Shown one piece after another: positions 1 to 6,333 of a stretch of DNA of 9,126 nucleotides (the stretch's first letter is position 1; every line of letters starts with the position of its first letter). The notes under the pieces are model-generated. The model saw nothing but the letters and a program-made list of their open reading frames with translations. It searched no databases and was not told the DNA's origin. Made by a program: the position numbers and the translations under genes. Origin of the DNA: CAMCYM01 sp964405405 (GTDB lineage Bacteria > Bacteroidota > Bacteroidia > Flavobacteriales_D > Sanyastnellaceae); the NCBI GenBank assembly GCA_964405405.1, contig CAYONT010000071.1, positions 1 through 9,126 on the forward strand, given 5' to 3'.

Positions 1-340
1 GGACGTTGGGGCCCGGACCGTTGCAAACCCCACACGCATCCAAGGCGCCCACACAGGGGTCAACGTCGTCACAAACCCCATCCGAGTCGGAATCCACCCC
101 CGTGCCGTTGCATACCCCGCAGGCATCGTACACCCCCACACAGTCGTCCTGGCTGTCGAAGATGCCGTCCCCATCGCTGTCCACCTCCTCAAAAACCCCC
201 AAGAGCGCCAGCAAGTCAGAGACCCCCACCGCGTTGTCCCCATCCCAATCCGGGTTCCAACCGCAACCCCCTTGGCCCCAAAGCGGGGCAGAGACCGAGC
301 CCAGCAGGGCGAGTGCACACAAAAGCAACGAACGTGACAT
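1..340 (-). CDS. Secreted Ca-binding repeat protein, N-terminal part (cut by window edge)
   Basis: The complement strand from the ATG at 340 is open without a stop to the window edge (113 codons). Residues 1-23 form a signal peptide: basic MSR, a hydrophobic stretch, then a WGQ end, so the protein is probably exported. Around residues 31-50 lies a dockerin-like segment, DWDGDNAVGVSDLLALL, with Asp/Asn spacing typical of a calcium loop. Next come Asp-rich stretches (DSDGDGIFDSQDDC, DSDSDGVCDD) like thrombospondin type 3 calcium repeats, and two copies of DACGVCNG about 30 residues apart. This architecture is common in secreted proteins of marine Bacteroidota, often with a C-terminal T9SS domain, which here would lie outside the window. 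It is divergent from the Fic-like gene. The specific function is unknown. The reading frame is well supported by the signal peptide and repeats; no credible + strand gene competes with it. Confidence 0.85.
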   Translation of the reverse strand, partial: MSRSLLLCALALLGSVSAPLWGQGGCGWNPDWDGDNAVGVSDLLALLGVFEEVDSDGDGIFDSQDDCVGVYDACGVCNGTGVDSDSDGVCDDVDPCVGALDACGVCNGPGPNV

Positions 341-362
341 GGCGGTTTGGTAAAAGTTCAGT

Positions 363-370
363 CAAATATA
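363..370 (-). promoter_or_regulatory. Candidate Bacteroidota -7 promoter element
   Basis: Read on the complement strand this is TATATTTG, an exact match to the Bacteroidota -7 consensus TAnnTTTG. It lies 22 bases upstream of the ATG at 340 in an A/T-rich patch of an otherwise GC-rich region. No convincing TTG -33 element is present 17-23 bases further upstream, so the call rests on one short motif. Confidence 0.35.
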
Positions 371-440
371 AACAAATCTGGGTGAGTGGACGATGCGCCT
401 GGAACTGCAAAGAAAATCGCAGAATGGCGTGGGTTGCGGC

Positions 441-1250
441 ATGAATTGGGACGGCATCCCGCACACTGAGGCGGTGTTGAAGCCGTTGGTGTCCGCCCAC
501 AGGGCGCTGGCTGAGCTGAAGGGTTTGGCCAGCAGCATGCCCCACCCGGAGGTGCTGGTGAATACCCTCGCCCTGCAGGAGGCGAAGGCCAGTTCAGAAA
601 TAGAGAACCTCGTGACCACCCGGGACGAGCTGTTCCGGGCGCAGGTGGACGCTCCCGAATGGCGCAACCGCCCGACCCGGGAGGTATTTCGCTATGTCCA
701 GGCCATGCGCGTGGGTCAGGCAGCGCTGAAGGAGCACGGATGGCTGACCATGAAGCTGGTGGAGGAAATCCAGATTCAGTGGGTGGAAAACGACGCCGGG
801 TTCCGCAGGCAAGCGGGGACCGTGCTCGAGAACGACCGGACGGGGGAAATCGTGTACACCCCCCCGCAAACCCGGGACGAGGTGCTGAGACACCTGTCGA
901 ACCTCGAACGTTTCATCAACAACAACAAAGAAACGTACTACCGTTTGTTGCAGGCGATTGAGACCACTGCCCGGGAGACCACCCAGGTCATCCGCGAGGT
1001 GTTGGGCCTGATCCCATCCACCCAAGCGACGCTCAAGTCACAGACGAAATTTTACAGCCCCCAGCTTCTCCACAGCCTGTTCAAATACCCCTACACCAAG
1101 ATTGAATTCCTGACGCAGGAATTGGGGGTATCGGCGGTCACCGCTCGGAGTTACTTGGAGCAAATGGTCGCCATCGGTCTCTTGCGCAAGGTGCGGGTCG
1201 GGCGTCCCCATTGCTATGTCAACCACGCTTGGGTGGCGGCCATTGAGTGA
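441..1250 (+). CDS. Fic-family protein lacking the catalytic core, with C-terminal winged helix
   Basis: Fic enzymes transfer AMP or other nucleotide parts to target proteins. Numbering from an upstream in-frame ATG at 393, residues 33-82 match the Fic N-terminal domain, including the inhibitory motif SSEIEN (S67, E71, N72; consensus S/TxxxEG/N). Residues 136-157 (AGFRRQAGTVLENDRTG, then VYTPP) match the segment before the core, and 221-277 form a winged helix (YTKIEFLTQELGVSAVTARSYL). The catalytic loop HPFxxGNGR is absent. FINNN at 175-178 runs directly into KETYYRLLQ, which in full-length relatives lies after the core; a second gap follows Q187, where the usual WExWxxYML segment is missing before AIETTARETT. 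The frame is intact throughout. I prefer the start at 441 because MNWDxxP opens many relatives, giving 269 residues against about 360-380 normally. AMPylation activity is unlikely; a DNA-binding or regulatory remnant is possible. Confidence 0.8.
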   Translation: MNWDGIPHTEAVLKPLVSAHRALAELKGLASSMPHPEVLVNTLALQEAKASSEIENLVTTRDELFRAQVDAPEWRNRPTREVFRYVQAMRVGQAALKEHGWLTMKLVEEIQIQWVENDAGFRRQAGTVLENDRTGEIVYTPPQTRDEVLRHLSNLERFINNNKETYYRLLQAIETTARETTQVIREVLGLIPSTQATLKSQTKFYSPQLLHSLFKYPYTKIEFLTQELGVSAVTARSYLEQMVAIGLLRKVRVGRPHCYVNHAWVAAIE

Positions 1251-1471
1251 AATTCATCCCACAGCGGCCAGCACATACGAAATCCCCAAGCAGGCGCGTT
1301 GTAGAGGCAGAAGCATCCCGAAGTTCGCCGCAAGGGGAACTACCAACCGAGTGTCCGCACCACGGTGGTTCTATGATGTGGGCCCCTTTGTAGGTCAAAA
1401 TAAAGGAGAGGAGTCCATGGAGTCGATCGGGTTGCGCTGAGCAGCTTTTGTTTCACTTCAACCTCTTTTCC
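1251..1471 (+). other. Intergenic leader region upstream of metK
   Basis: This 221-base gap has no convincing long gene. It holds a small hairpin at 1322-1341 (AGTTC pairs with GAACT, then a G.G mismatch, two C-G pairs and a GCAA loop) and an 11-base palindrome at 1359-1369 (ACCAC-G-GTGGT). I looked for SAM riboswitch signatures because metK follows and found none. No TAnnTTTG element is visible close to metK. Whether either inverted repeat is regulatory is unknown. Confidence 0.35.
1417..1440 (+). CDS. Possible seven-residue leader ORF before metK
   Basis: ATG at 1417 opens a seven-codon frame, MESIGLR, with stop TGA at 1438-1440, 31 bases before the metK ATG and in another frame. AAAGGAG at 1402-1408 has ideal Shine-Dalgarno spacing of eight bases, which stands out because Bacteroidota rarely rely on such sites and no other start in this window has one. 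It could be a translated leader, or chance. Confidence 0.2.
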   Translation: MESIGLR

Positions 1472-2566
1472 ATGCGTACAAATTTCACGTCCGAATCGGT
1501 GTCCGCAGGGCACCCGGACAAGGTGGCAGACGCCATCTCCGATGCGGTTTTGGATGCTTATCTGCAACAAGATCCCGGGGCCCGGGTGGCCTGCGAGGTG
1601 CTGTGCAAACACGACCAGGTGGTGGTGGCCGGGGAGATCGACTCGGTAGCGCAGGTCGACCATGGGGCGGTGGCGCGGCAGGCCATCGCGGACATCGGGT
1701 ATGGGGATCCGGGTCAGGTCTTCAGTGCGCAGGGGGTGCGGGTCACGGATCTCGTGGGGAAGCAGTCCGCGAACATCGGGCGGGGCATCGTTGCCCGGGG
1801 GGATTTGGGGGCGGGCGATCAGGGGCTGGTGTTCGGGTTCGCCACGGACGAGACGCCCAGCCTGATGCCGCTGCCGCTGGTCTGTGCCCATGGGTTGATG
1901 GCGGAACTCGGGAGGCAGCGGGCTGCCGCGGCCGTGCCGTGGTGCCTGCCCGACGCGAAGTCGCAGGTGACCGTCGCGTATGAGGGGGGGCGGCCGGTGG
2001 AGGTCACCGACGTGGTGGTCAGCACCCAGCATGCCGCGGACTTCCCGGTGGAGGAGGTGCAACGCTGGTTGCGGGACGTGCTGGTGCCGGCGGGGTTGGG
2101 ACCCTGGTGGCACCCCGGGATTCGGGTGTACGCAAACCCGGCCGGCGCCTTCGTGCTGGGCGGGCCGGAAGCCGACTGTGGTTTGACCGGCCGCAAGATC
2201 ATCGTGGACACCTATGGGGGGATGGCCCGCCACGGCGGCGGCGCCTTCAGCGGCAAGGACGCGACCAAGGTGGACCGCAGCGCCGCCTACTTCGCCCGCT
2301 ACGTCGCCCGCACCCTCGTCACCAAGGGCCTGGCCCGACGCGCCGAACTCCAAATCTGCTACGCCATCGGCCATGCCCAACCCATCGCGCTCCACGTCGA
2401 GACCTTCGGCACCGGGGACCCCCAGGCCGCCCACCACTGGGCCCAGACCTTTGACTATCGGCCGGAAGCGATGATTGAGCGTTTGGCCTTGCAAAAGCCC
2501 ATCTATTCCCAGACGACGCAGTATGGGCACTTCGGGAAGCCGGGGCTGGCTTGGGAGCTTCCTTAA
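1472..2566 (+). CDS. metK: S-adenosylmethionine synthetase (methionine adenosyltransferase)
   Basis: This cytoplasmic enzyme makes S-adenosylmethionine from methionine and ATP. Diagnostic motifs appear in order: GHPDK at 13-17 (H14, D16, K17), KQSANI at 97-102 in the loop that gates the active site, GAGDQGLVFGFATDET at 113-128, GLTGRKIIVDTYGG at 237-250, and GGGAFSGKDATKVDRSAAY at 255-273, where the usual Pro of KDP is Ala. The ATG at 1472 is chosen because it gives the classical MRTxFTSESVS opening; an upstream TTG at 1448 would add eight unconserved residues. At 364 residues it is shorter than E. coli MetK (384): it ends at YGHFGKPGLAWELP, without the short C-terminal helix that usually follows the WE motif. 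The stop lies ten bases before a heptamer repeat array. Codon third positions change from mainly G in the first half to mainly C in the second. The family assignment is secure. Confidence 0.96.
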   Translation: MRTNFTSESVSAGHPDKVADAISDAVLDAYLQQDPGARVACEVLCKHDQVVVAGEIDSVAQVDHGAVARQAIADIGYGDPGQVFSAQGVRVTDLVGKQSANIGRGIVARGDLGAGDQGLVFGFATDETPSLMPLPLVCAHGLMAELGRQRAAAAVPWCLPDAKSQVTVAYEGGRPVEVTDVVVSTQHAADFPVEEVQRWLRDVLVPAGLGPWWHPGIRVYANPAGAFVLGGPEADCGLTGRKIIVDTYGGMARHGGGAFSGKDATKVDRSAAYFARYVARTLVTKGLARRAELQICYAIGHAQPIALHVETFGTGDPQAAHHWAQTFDYRPEAMIERLALQKPIYSQTTQYGHFGKPGLAWELP

Positions 2567-2576
2567 GGCCAAATCG

Positions 2577-2820
<244 letters not shown>

Positions 2821-2822
2821 CC

Positions 2823-4442
2823 ATGCTCCCAAACCTCACTCTCACGAGCCCCAGCGGCTCGACCGGCCCTAGCGGCTCGACCGGCCCCGGAGGCCGAACC
2901 CACGGCACTTACCTCGGCGCGATCGGCGTACACGGCTACGGCGCGCTGGAACCCCTGGTGCTGGCTGCACTCATCAGCGGTGACCCCCTGCTGCTCATTG
3001 GGCGGGCGGGCACAGGCAAAACCTTCCTCCTCAACAGCCTCAGCGAGGTGCTGGGATTGGAGCACCGCCACTACAACGCGAGTCTCATCTCGTTCGATGA
3101 TCTGGTGGGGTTTCCGGTGCCGGATGAGGCCGGCGGGGTGCGCTACCTGGCGACGCCTGCGACGGCCTGGGAGGCGGAGTCGGTGTTGGTCGACGAAATC
3201 AACCGCTGCCGCCCGGAGCACCAGAACCGGTTTTTCAGTTTGGTGCACGAACGGCGGCTGCAGGGGTGCGAACTGCGGCGGCTGCGCTACCGTTGGGCGG
3301 CGATGAACCCGGCCGACGGGGAGGACGGTGAACTGTATTCCGGGACGGAGCCGCTGGATCCCGCCCTCGCGGACCGGTTTGCCTGGGTGCTCGAGGTGCC
3401 GGACTGGAACGGGTTGACAGAGGCGGAACAGCGGGCGGTGGCGGACCCGCGGGGCGAGGGGGCGGTGTCTGCGGACGGTGGGGCGCTGCGTGCCTTCCTC
3501 GCGGAGCGCGGGCCGGTGTTCGCGGGCCTGCTGGCGGACCCGCCCGCGTTCGTGGGCACGTACTGCCAAGCGGTGGCCACCGAGCTCAACGCGGTCGGGG
3601 TCCGCATCTCGCCGCGGCGCGTGCGGCAGTGGGTGCGGAACCAGCTCGCCCTGCTGGCAGCCGGCTGCCCTCCCGGGGAGGCGACCCTGTACGCTGGACT
3701 GCACGGCAGCCTGCCGCAGCGCGCCAGCGGCGTGGCGCCGGGGAGCCCGGCACTCAGGGCCGCCCACCGGATCGGGTGGCAGGCCTGCGGCATCGAAGCG
3801 AACGGACTCTGGCTCTTCGCCTTCCACCGGGCTCGCCCGGCGGAGCAGGCCCGCCTCCTCCGAAGCGCCCCCGACCCGGACACCGGCACGGTGGCCCTCA
3901 CCGGTGCCCTCGCTCGGCTCGACCCGGCCCGCAAGGTCGCCTTCGCCCTCGCCGTGCTCCCCCGCCAGCTCGCCACCGACAGCCCCTCCATCGGTCCTGA
4001 GGGGCTCAATGACCTGGCTCAAATCTGTGCCCCGTATCTCCACATCAACTCCTCCGTCTCGTGGTCTCAAGACCCGAGGCTGACCGGCCTTCTGGGCGCG
4101 GCCGGCGCGGCCGGCGGGGCCGGCGGGGCTGGCGGGGCCGGCGGGGCGGGGAAGGCCGGGAAGGCTGGGCAGGCCGGGAAGGCGGGGAAGGCCGGGAAGG
4201 CCGAGGAGGCTGGGAAGGCCGGGAAGGCGGGGAAGGCCGAGGAGGCTGGGAAGGCTGGGGAGGCCGAAGCGCCAGAGTTGCCCGAACTCCGGGCTGCCCG
4301 GGAATTGCCCGCCTGCCAAGATCCCGTTCGGTGGGAACGGTTTGAGCATTTGTGTAAGGGTTTGGCCATTCAAAACGAACCGATTCCCATCGAGGACTTG
4401 GCTGCCCTCGAACAGGACTTCCACGAATACTCCGTCGCATGA
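2823..4442 (+). CDS. MoxR-type AAA+ ATPase with Gly/Ala/Lys repeat tail
   Basis: MoxR ATPases use ATP hydrolysis, usually with a VWA-domain partner, to remodel or activate other proteins. Visible motifs: Walker A GRAGTGKT (60-67), Walker B SVLVDEIN (120-127), sensor 1 Asn in AAMNP (159-163), an arginine-finger-like ADRF (183-186), and a sensor 2-like SPRRVRQWVR (263-272). Residues 10-24 are a Ser/Gly/Pro/Thr segment encoded by a duplicated 18-base unit. Residues 424-482 are low complexity: Gly/Ala first, then repeated AGK units with two KAEEAGKAG blocks, forming a flexible, basic linker before a normal C-terminal segment (483-539). No signal peptide, so probably cytoplasmic. The start lies two bases after the heptamer array, without a Shine-Dalgarno site. 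The stop overlaps the next gene by ATGA, implying translational coupling with the two downstream genes. The ATPase class is confident; the target is unknown. Confidence 0.88.
   Translation: MLPNLTLTSPSGSTGPSGSTGPGGRTHGTYLGAIGVHGYGALEPLVLAALISGDPLLLIGRAGTGKTFLLNSLSEVLGLEHRHYNASLISFDDLVGFPVPDEAGGVRYLATPATAWEAESVLVDEINRCRPEHQNRFFSLVHERRLQGCELRRLRYRWAAMNPADGEDGELYSGTEPLDPALADRFAWVLEVPDWNGLTEAEQRAVADPRGEGAVSADGGALRAFLAERGPVFAGLLADPPAFVGTYCQAVATELNAVGVRISPRRVRQWVRNQLALLAAGCPPGEATLYAGLHGSLPQRASGVAPGSPALRAAHRIGWQACGIEANGLWLFAFHRARPAEQARLLRSAPDPDTGTVALTGALARLDPARKVAFALAVLPRQLATDSPSIGPEGLNDLAQICAPYLHINSSVSWSQDPRLTGLLGAAGAAGGAGGAGGAGGAGKAGKAGQAGKAGKAGKAEEAGKAGKAGKAEEAGKAGEAEAPELPELRAARELPACQDPVRWERFEHLCKGLAIQNEPIPIEDLAALEQDFHEYSVA
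2853..2888 (+). repeat. 18-base direct repeat, two copies, near the ATPase start
   Basis: Two adjacent 18-base units (2853-2870 and 2871-2888) differ only in the last base. Each begins AGCGGCTCGACC and encodes SGSTGP. The duplication adds six residues to the N-terminal linker, in frame. Confidence 0.85.
4092..4268 (+). repeat. 9-base and 36-base in-frame repeats coding the AGK-rich tail
   Basis: The DNA is built of 9-base units near GCCGGGAAG (Ala-Gly-Lys) and of Gly/Ala codons. A larger block beginning CCGAGGAGGCTGGGAAGGC recurs 36 bases later (4201 and 4237). All repeat lengths are multiples of three, so copy-number change would lengthen or shorten the linker without breaking the frame. 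Confidence 0.85.
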
Positions 4443-4852
4443 AATCGCTCAACAACGTCACCCAGAAACTGCAGTCAAGCTGGCTGCAACCCGCCGGAAG
4501 CAAAAGCCCTGGCTTCGTCGCTTATCTGCGCGTCCGCATCCCGCCGTGCCCGCGGAACGAACTGGGCAATCCGGTCCCAACCCCCTACCGCGACGCGACG
4601 GGGGCCCCGATTCTCCCCGACCCTGCTGACCTGGCCCAAGTCCGCCGTCTCCCCCGGAGATGCATGATGGTGATGAACACCCACACGTTGCCGCCCCACC
4701 TCATCCCCCGGGAGGCCCCACCGGAACTTGCCCAGGCGTTGCTCGCGCGATGCGGCAAATGGATCTATGATCCCCGGCGGCCCTTCGTTTCTTCTGTCCA
4801 GCGTTTGGGGCGGGACGTCGTCCTTTTCGCAGTCAAAAAGCCCCAACCATGA
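4439..4852 (+). CDS. Unrecognised 137-residue protein between ATPase and VWA peptidase
   Basis: I do not recognise a family. The start codon overlaps the ATPase stop (ATGA at 4439-4442) and the stop overlaps the next start (ATGA at 4849-4852), so both boundaries look like translationally coupled operon junctions; this is the main evidence that the frame is real. The product is basic and Pro-rich in its first half (RIPPCPRNELGNPVPTP at 33-49). A central segment, RRLPRRCMMVMNTHTLPPHL (69-88), is followed by a probable helix (PPELAQALLARCGKW, 94-108) and a predicted beta-rich end (DVVLFAVKK, 126-134). Cys at 37, 75 and 105 are not arranged as an obvious zinc site. No signal peptide or membrane segment. 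Adaptor, client or regulator of the MoxR/VWA pair are all possible; position is the only argument. Confidence 0.7.
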   Translation: MKSLNNVTQKLQSSWLQPAGSKSPGFVAYLRVRIPPCPRNELGNPVPTPYRDATGAPILPDPADLAQVRRLPRRCMMVMNTHTLPPHLIPREAPPELAQALLARCGKWIYDPRRPFVSSVQRLGRDVVLFAVKKPQP

Positions 4853-6258
4853 TCCGAGACCAAACCTACATCGAGGGCATCTTGCTGGATTTGGTGGACC
4901 TCAACCCGCTGGCTTGCCGGGCCCTGCTTAAAATCTGCAAGGTGACGTTGACCCGGGAGGTTCCGACGGCCGCCATCACCCTCACCGATCCGCCTGAGTT
5001 GGCCATCAACCCGGACTTTCTCGAGGAGCACTGTCCCAACGATTCGGATGTCACGGTGGTTTTGATGCACGAGTTCATGCACGTCCTGTTGCATCACCAC
5101 CTGCTCAAGCCGCCGATGAGCTTGCGGATGAATTTGGCCTGCGATCTGCTCATCAATCCCATGCTGTGCATGGCGATGGGGTCTGTCGCGGTTCATTTCC
5201 TCGCGCACATGTATGGAGACTGCAAGGGGCTCGGGCGTCTGCTGGCGCCGCCGAACCCGAAGATCCGCGGCATAGATCGGTTCGATGGGATGCATGAGTG
5301 CTCCCATTCGCCCGAAGAACGGCACCTGGAAACGTTGCACATCACGGTGTGGCGGAGTAACGGGGCTCCCACGTTGGAGGACATCCTCGACCTGCTGCCG
5401 GGCGGCGGAGGCACAGGCGACGGCGCTGGCGACGGCACTGGCGACGGCGAAGGCACTGGCGACACGGACGGCTGGGAGGCGTTGCCCCTCTTGCTGGGCA
5501 ACCACAGCGGGTACGGAGCCGTCAAAGCCGCAGCCACAGCCGCAGCCGCATCCGAAACCGCGCCACCCGTCCTGAGCGAGGCCATGAAGAACCTGCTCAA
5601 CGACAGTTGGCAAGAGATGCTCTGCGTCGTCTCCTCCTGGGGGCCGCACTTCACGATGGACGCTTACCACCGGGAGATCGTCGACGCGCGCTGGCGCGCT
5701 CAACTGAACCCCATCCTGCGCCGCATCATGGAGCCCGAAAACGGCCGTCAGGGGGAAGGCCCCGGCATGGCCACCGTTTTTCAGCCCTGGCGCTCGGCCC
5801 GCGACCGGCGCGCCACCCTCGACCTCGGCCACCGGGGCATTCTGCCATTCCGCCCCCACACCATCCCGCGCCCAGCAGGCGGCGCCGTGCAGGTCTACCT
5901 CGACGTCAGCGGCAGCATGCGCGGCTATCTGCCCGGCCTGTTGCGGATGCTGCAGACCTACCTCCCCATGATTCGGAAACCCTTTTGGGCCTTCAGCACC
6001 GAAGTGGTACCGGCCCGGCTCCAGAAGGGCAAACTCACCACAAACTCCACGGGTGGAACCTCCATCACCGCCGTCTTCGATCACATGGTCACCACCCAAG
6101 CCCGGCGCGTCTTGGTCATCACCGACGGATACGTCGAGCGCGGCATCTGCATTCCCAAGGGCACCGTGGTGGAAGCCCTCATCCCGCACAACGGGTACGC
6201 AGACATCCTCCAGTCCGCGGGCGTCCGGGTGAGCCGCCTGCCTCCCATGCCCACGTAA
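4849..6258 (+). CDS. Metallopeptidase-like (HExxH) plus VWA domain protein, MoxR partner
   Basis: The N-terminal part resembles the putative metallopeptidase domain of the COG3864/DUF2201 group: VVLMHEFMHVLLHHH has the zinc motif H74-E75-x-x-H78, followed by NLACDLLIN (95-103), where a third ligand could lie. The C-terminal part is a VWA domain with a complete metal-ion site: DVSGS (352-356), Thr in TGGTS (401-405) and ITDGY (424-428). Between them is a Gly/Asp linker (184-207) and an Ala-rich stretch (225-236). No signal peptide, so probably cytoplasmic. VWA proteins of this kind are typically encoded beside MoxR ATPases, as here, and probably serve as the substrate-recognising partner. Start overlaps the preceding stop by ATGA. 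The domain calls are firm; whether the HExxH site is proteolytically active is not shown. Confidence 0.88.
   Translation: MIRDQTYIEGILLDLVDLNPLACRALLKICKVTLTREVPTAAITLTDPPELAINPDFLEEHCPNDSDVTVVLMHEFMHVLLHHHLLKPPMSLRMNLACDLLINPMLCMAMGSVAVHFLAHMYGDCKGLGRLLAPPNPKIRGIDRFDGMHECSHSPEERHLETLHITVWRSNGAPTLEDILDLLPGGGGTGDGAGDGTGDGEGTGDTDGWEALPLLLGNHSGYGAVKAAATAAAASETAPPVLSEAMKNLLNDSWQEMLCVVSSWGPHFTMDAYHREIVDARWRAQLNPILRRIMEPENGRQGEGPGMATVFQPWRSARDRRATLDLGHRGILPFRPHTIPRPAGGAVQVYLDVSGSMRGYLPGLLRMLQTYLPMIRKPFWAFSTEVVPARLQKGKLTTNSTGGTSITAVFDHMVTTQARRVLVITDGYVERGICIPKGTVVEALIPHNGYADILQSAGVRVSRLPPMPT
5416..5463 (+). repeat. 12-base in-frame repeat coding a Gly/Asp linker
   Basis: Three 12-base units (5416-5427, 5428-5439, 5440-5451), each starting GGCGACGGC, plus a related fourth, encode GDG-containing residues between the peptidase-like and VWA domains. 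Units keep the frame. The linker is probably flexible; calcium binding, suggested by the Gly/Asp pattern, is speculative. Confidence 0.75.
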
Positions 6259-6276
6259 GCGCCGCCGGTACCCCAT

Positions 6277-6300
6277 CTCGGGCCGTTCGGGGTCCCCGAG
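6277..6300 (+). terminator. Possible GC-rich hairpin ending the ATPase/VWA operon
   Basis: Starting 18 bases after the VWA gene stop, CTCGGG pairs perfectly with CCCGAG around a 12-base loop that could fold further. No T-tract follows, so it is not a classical intrinsic terminator. It could be an mRNA end or a chance structure in GC-rich DNA. Confidence 0.3.
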
Positions 6301-6333
6301 CAACCTCCGCCGGTTTCCGCGGGTTCCAACCGC

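Noticed and set aside
6..353. 115-codon + strand frame at the window start
   Set aside because: It is antisense to a clear signal peptide and DACGVCNG repeats on the complement strand; its own product is Ser/Thr/Pro-rich noise.
1216..1440. 74-codon + strand frame overlapping the Fic gene end
   Set aside because: No homology or coding signal. Only its last seven codons have a good ribosome site, noted separately.
1251..1471. SAM riboswitch upstream of metK
   Set aside because: No SAM-I, SAM-II or SAM/SAH consensus blocks could be found by eye. A covariance search would be decisive.
4092..4268. Collagen triple-helix domain in the ATPase tail
   Set aside because: Gly is every third residue only in parts, Pro is absent, and KAEE blocks break the pattern; it is better read as a flexible Gly/Ala/Lys linker.
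4765..6303. 512-codon open frame on the complement strand opposite the VWA gene
   Set aside because: No recognisable domain, while the + strand has HExxH and a complete VWA metal site. Composition explains the lack of stops.
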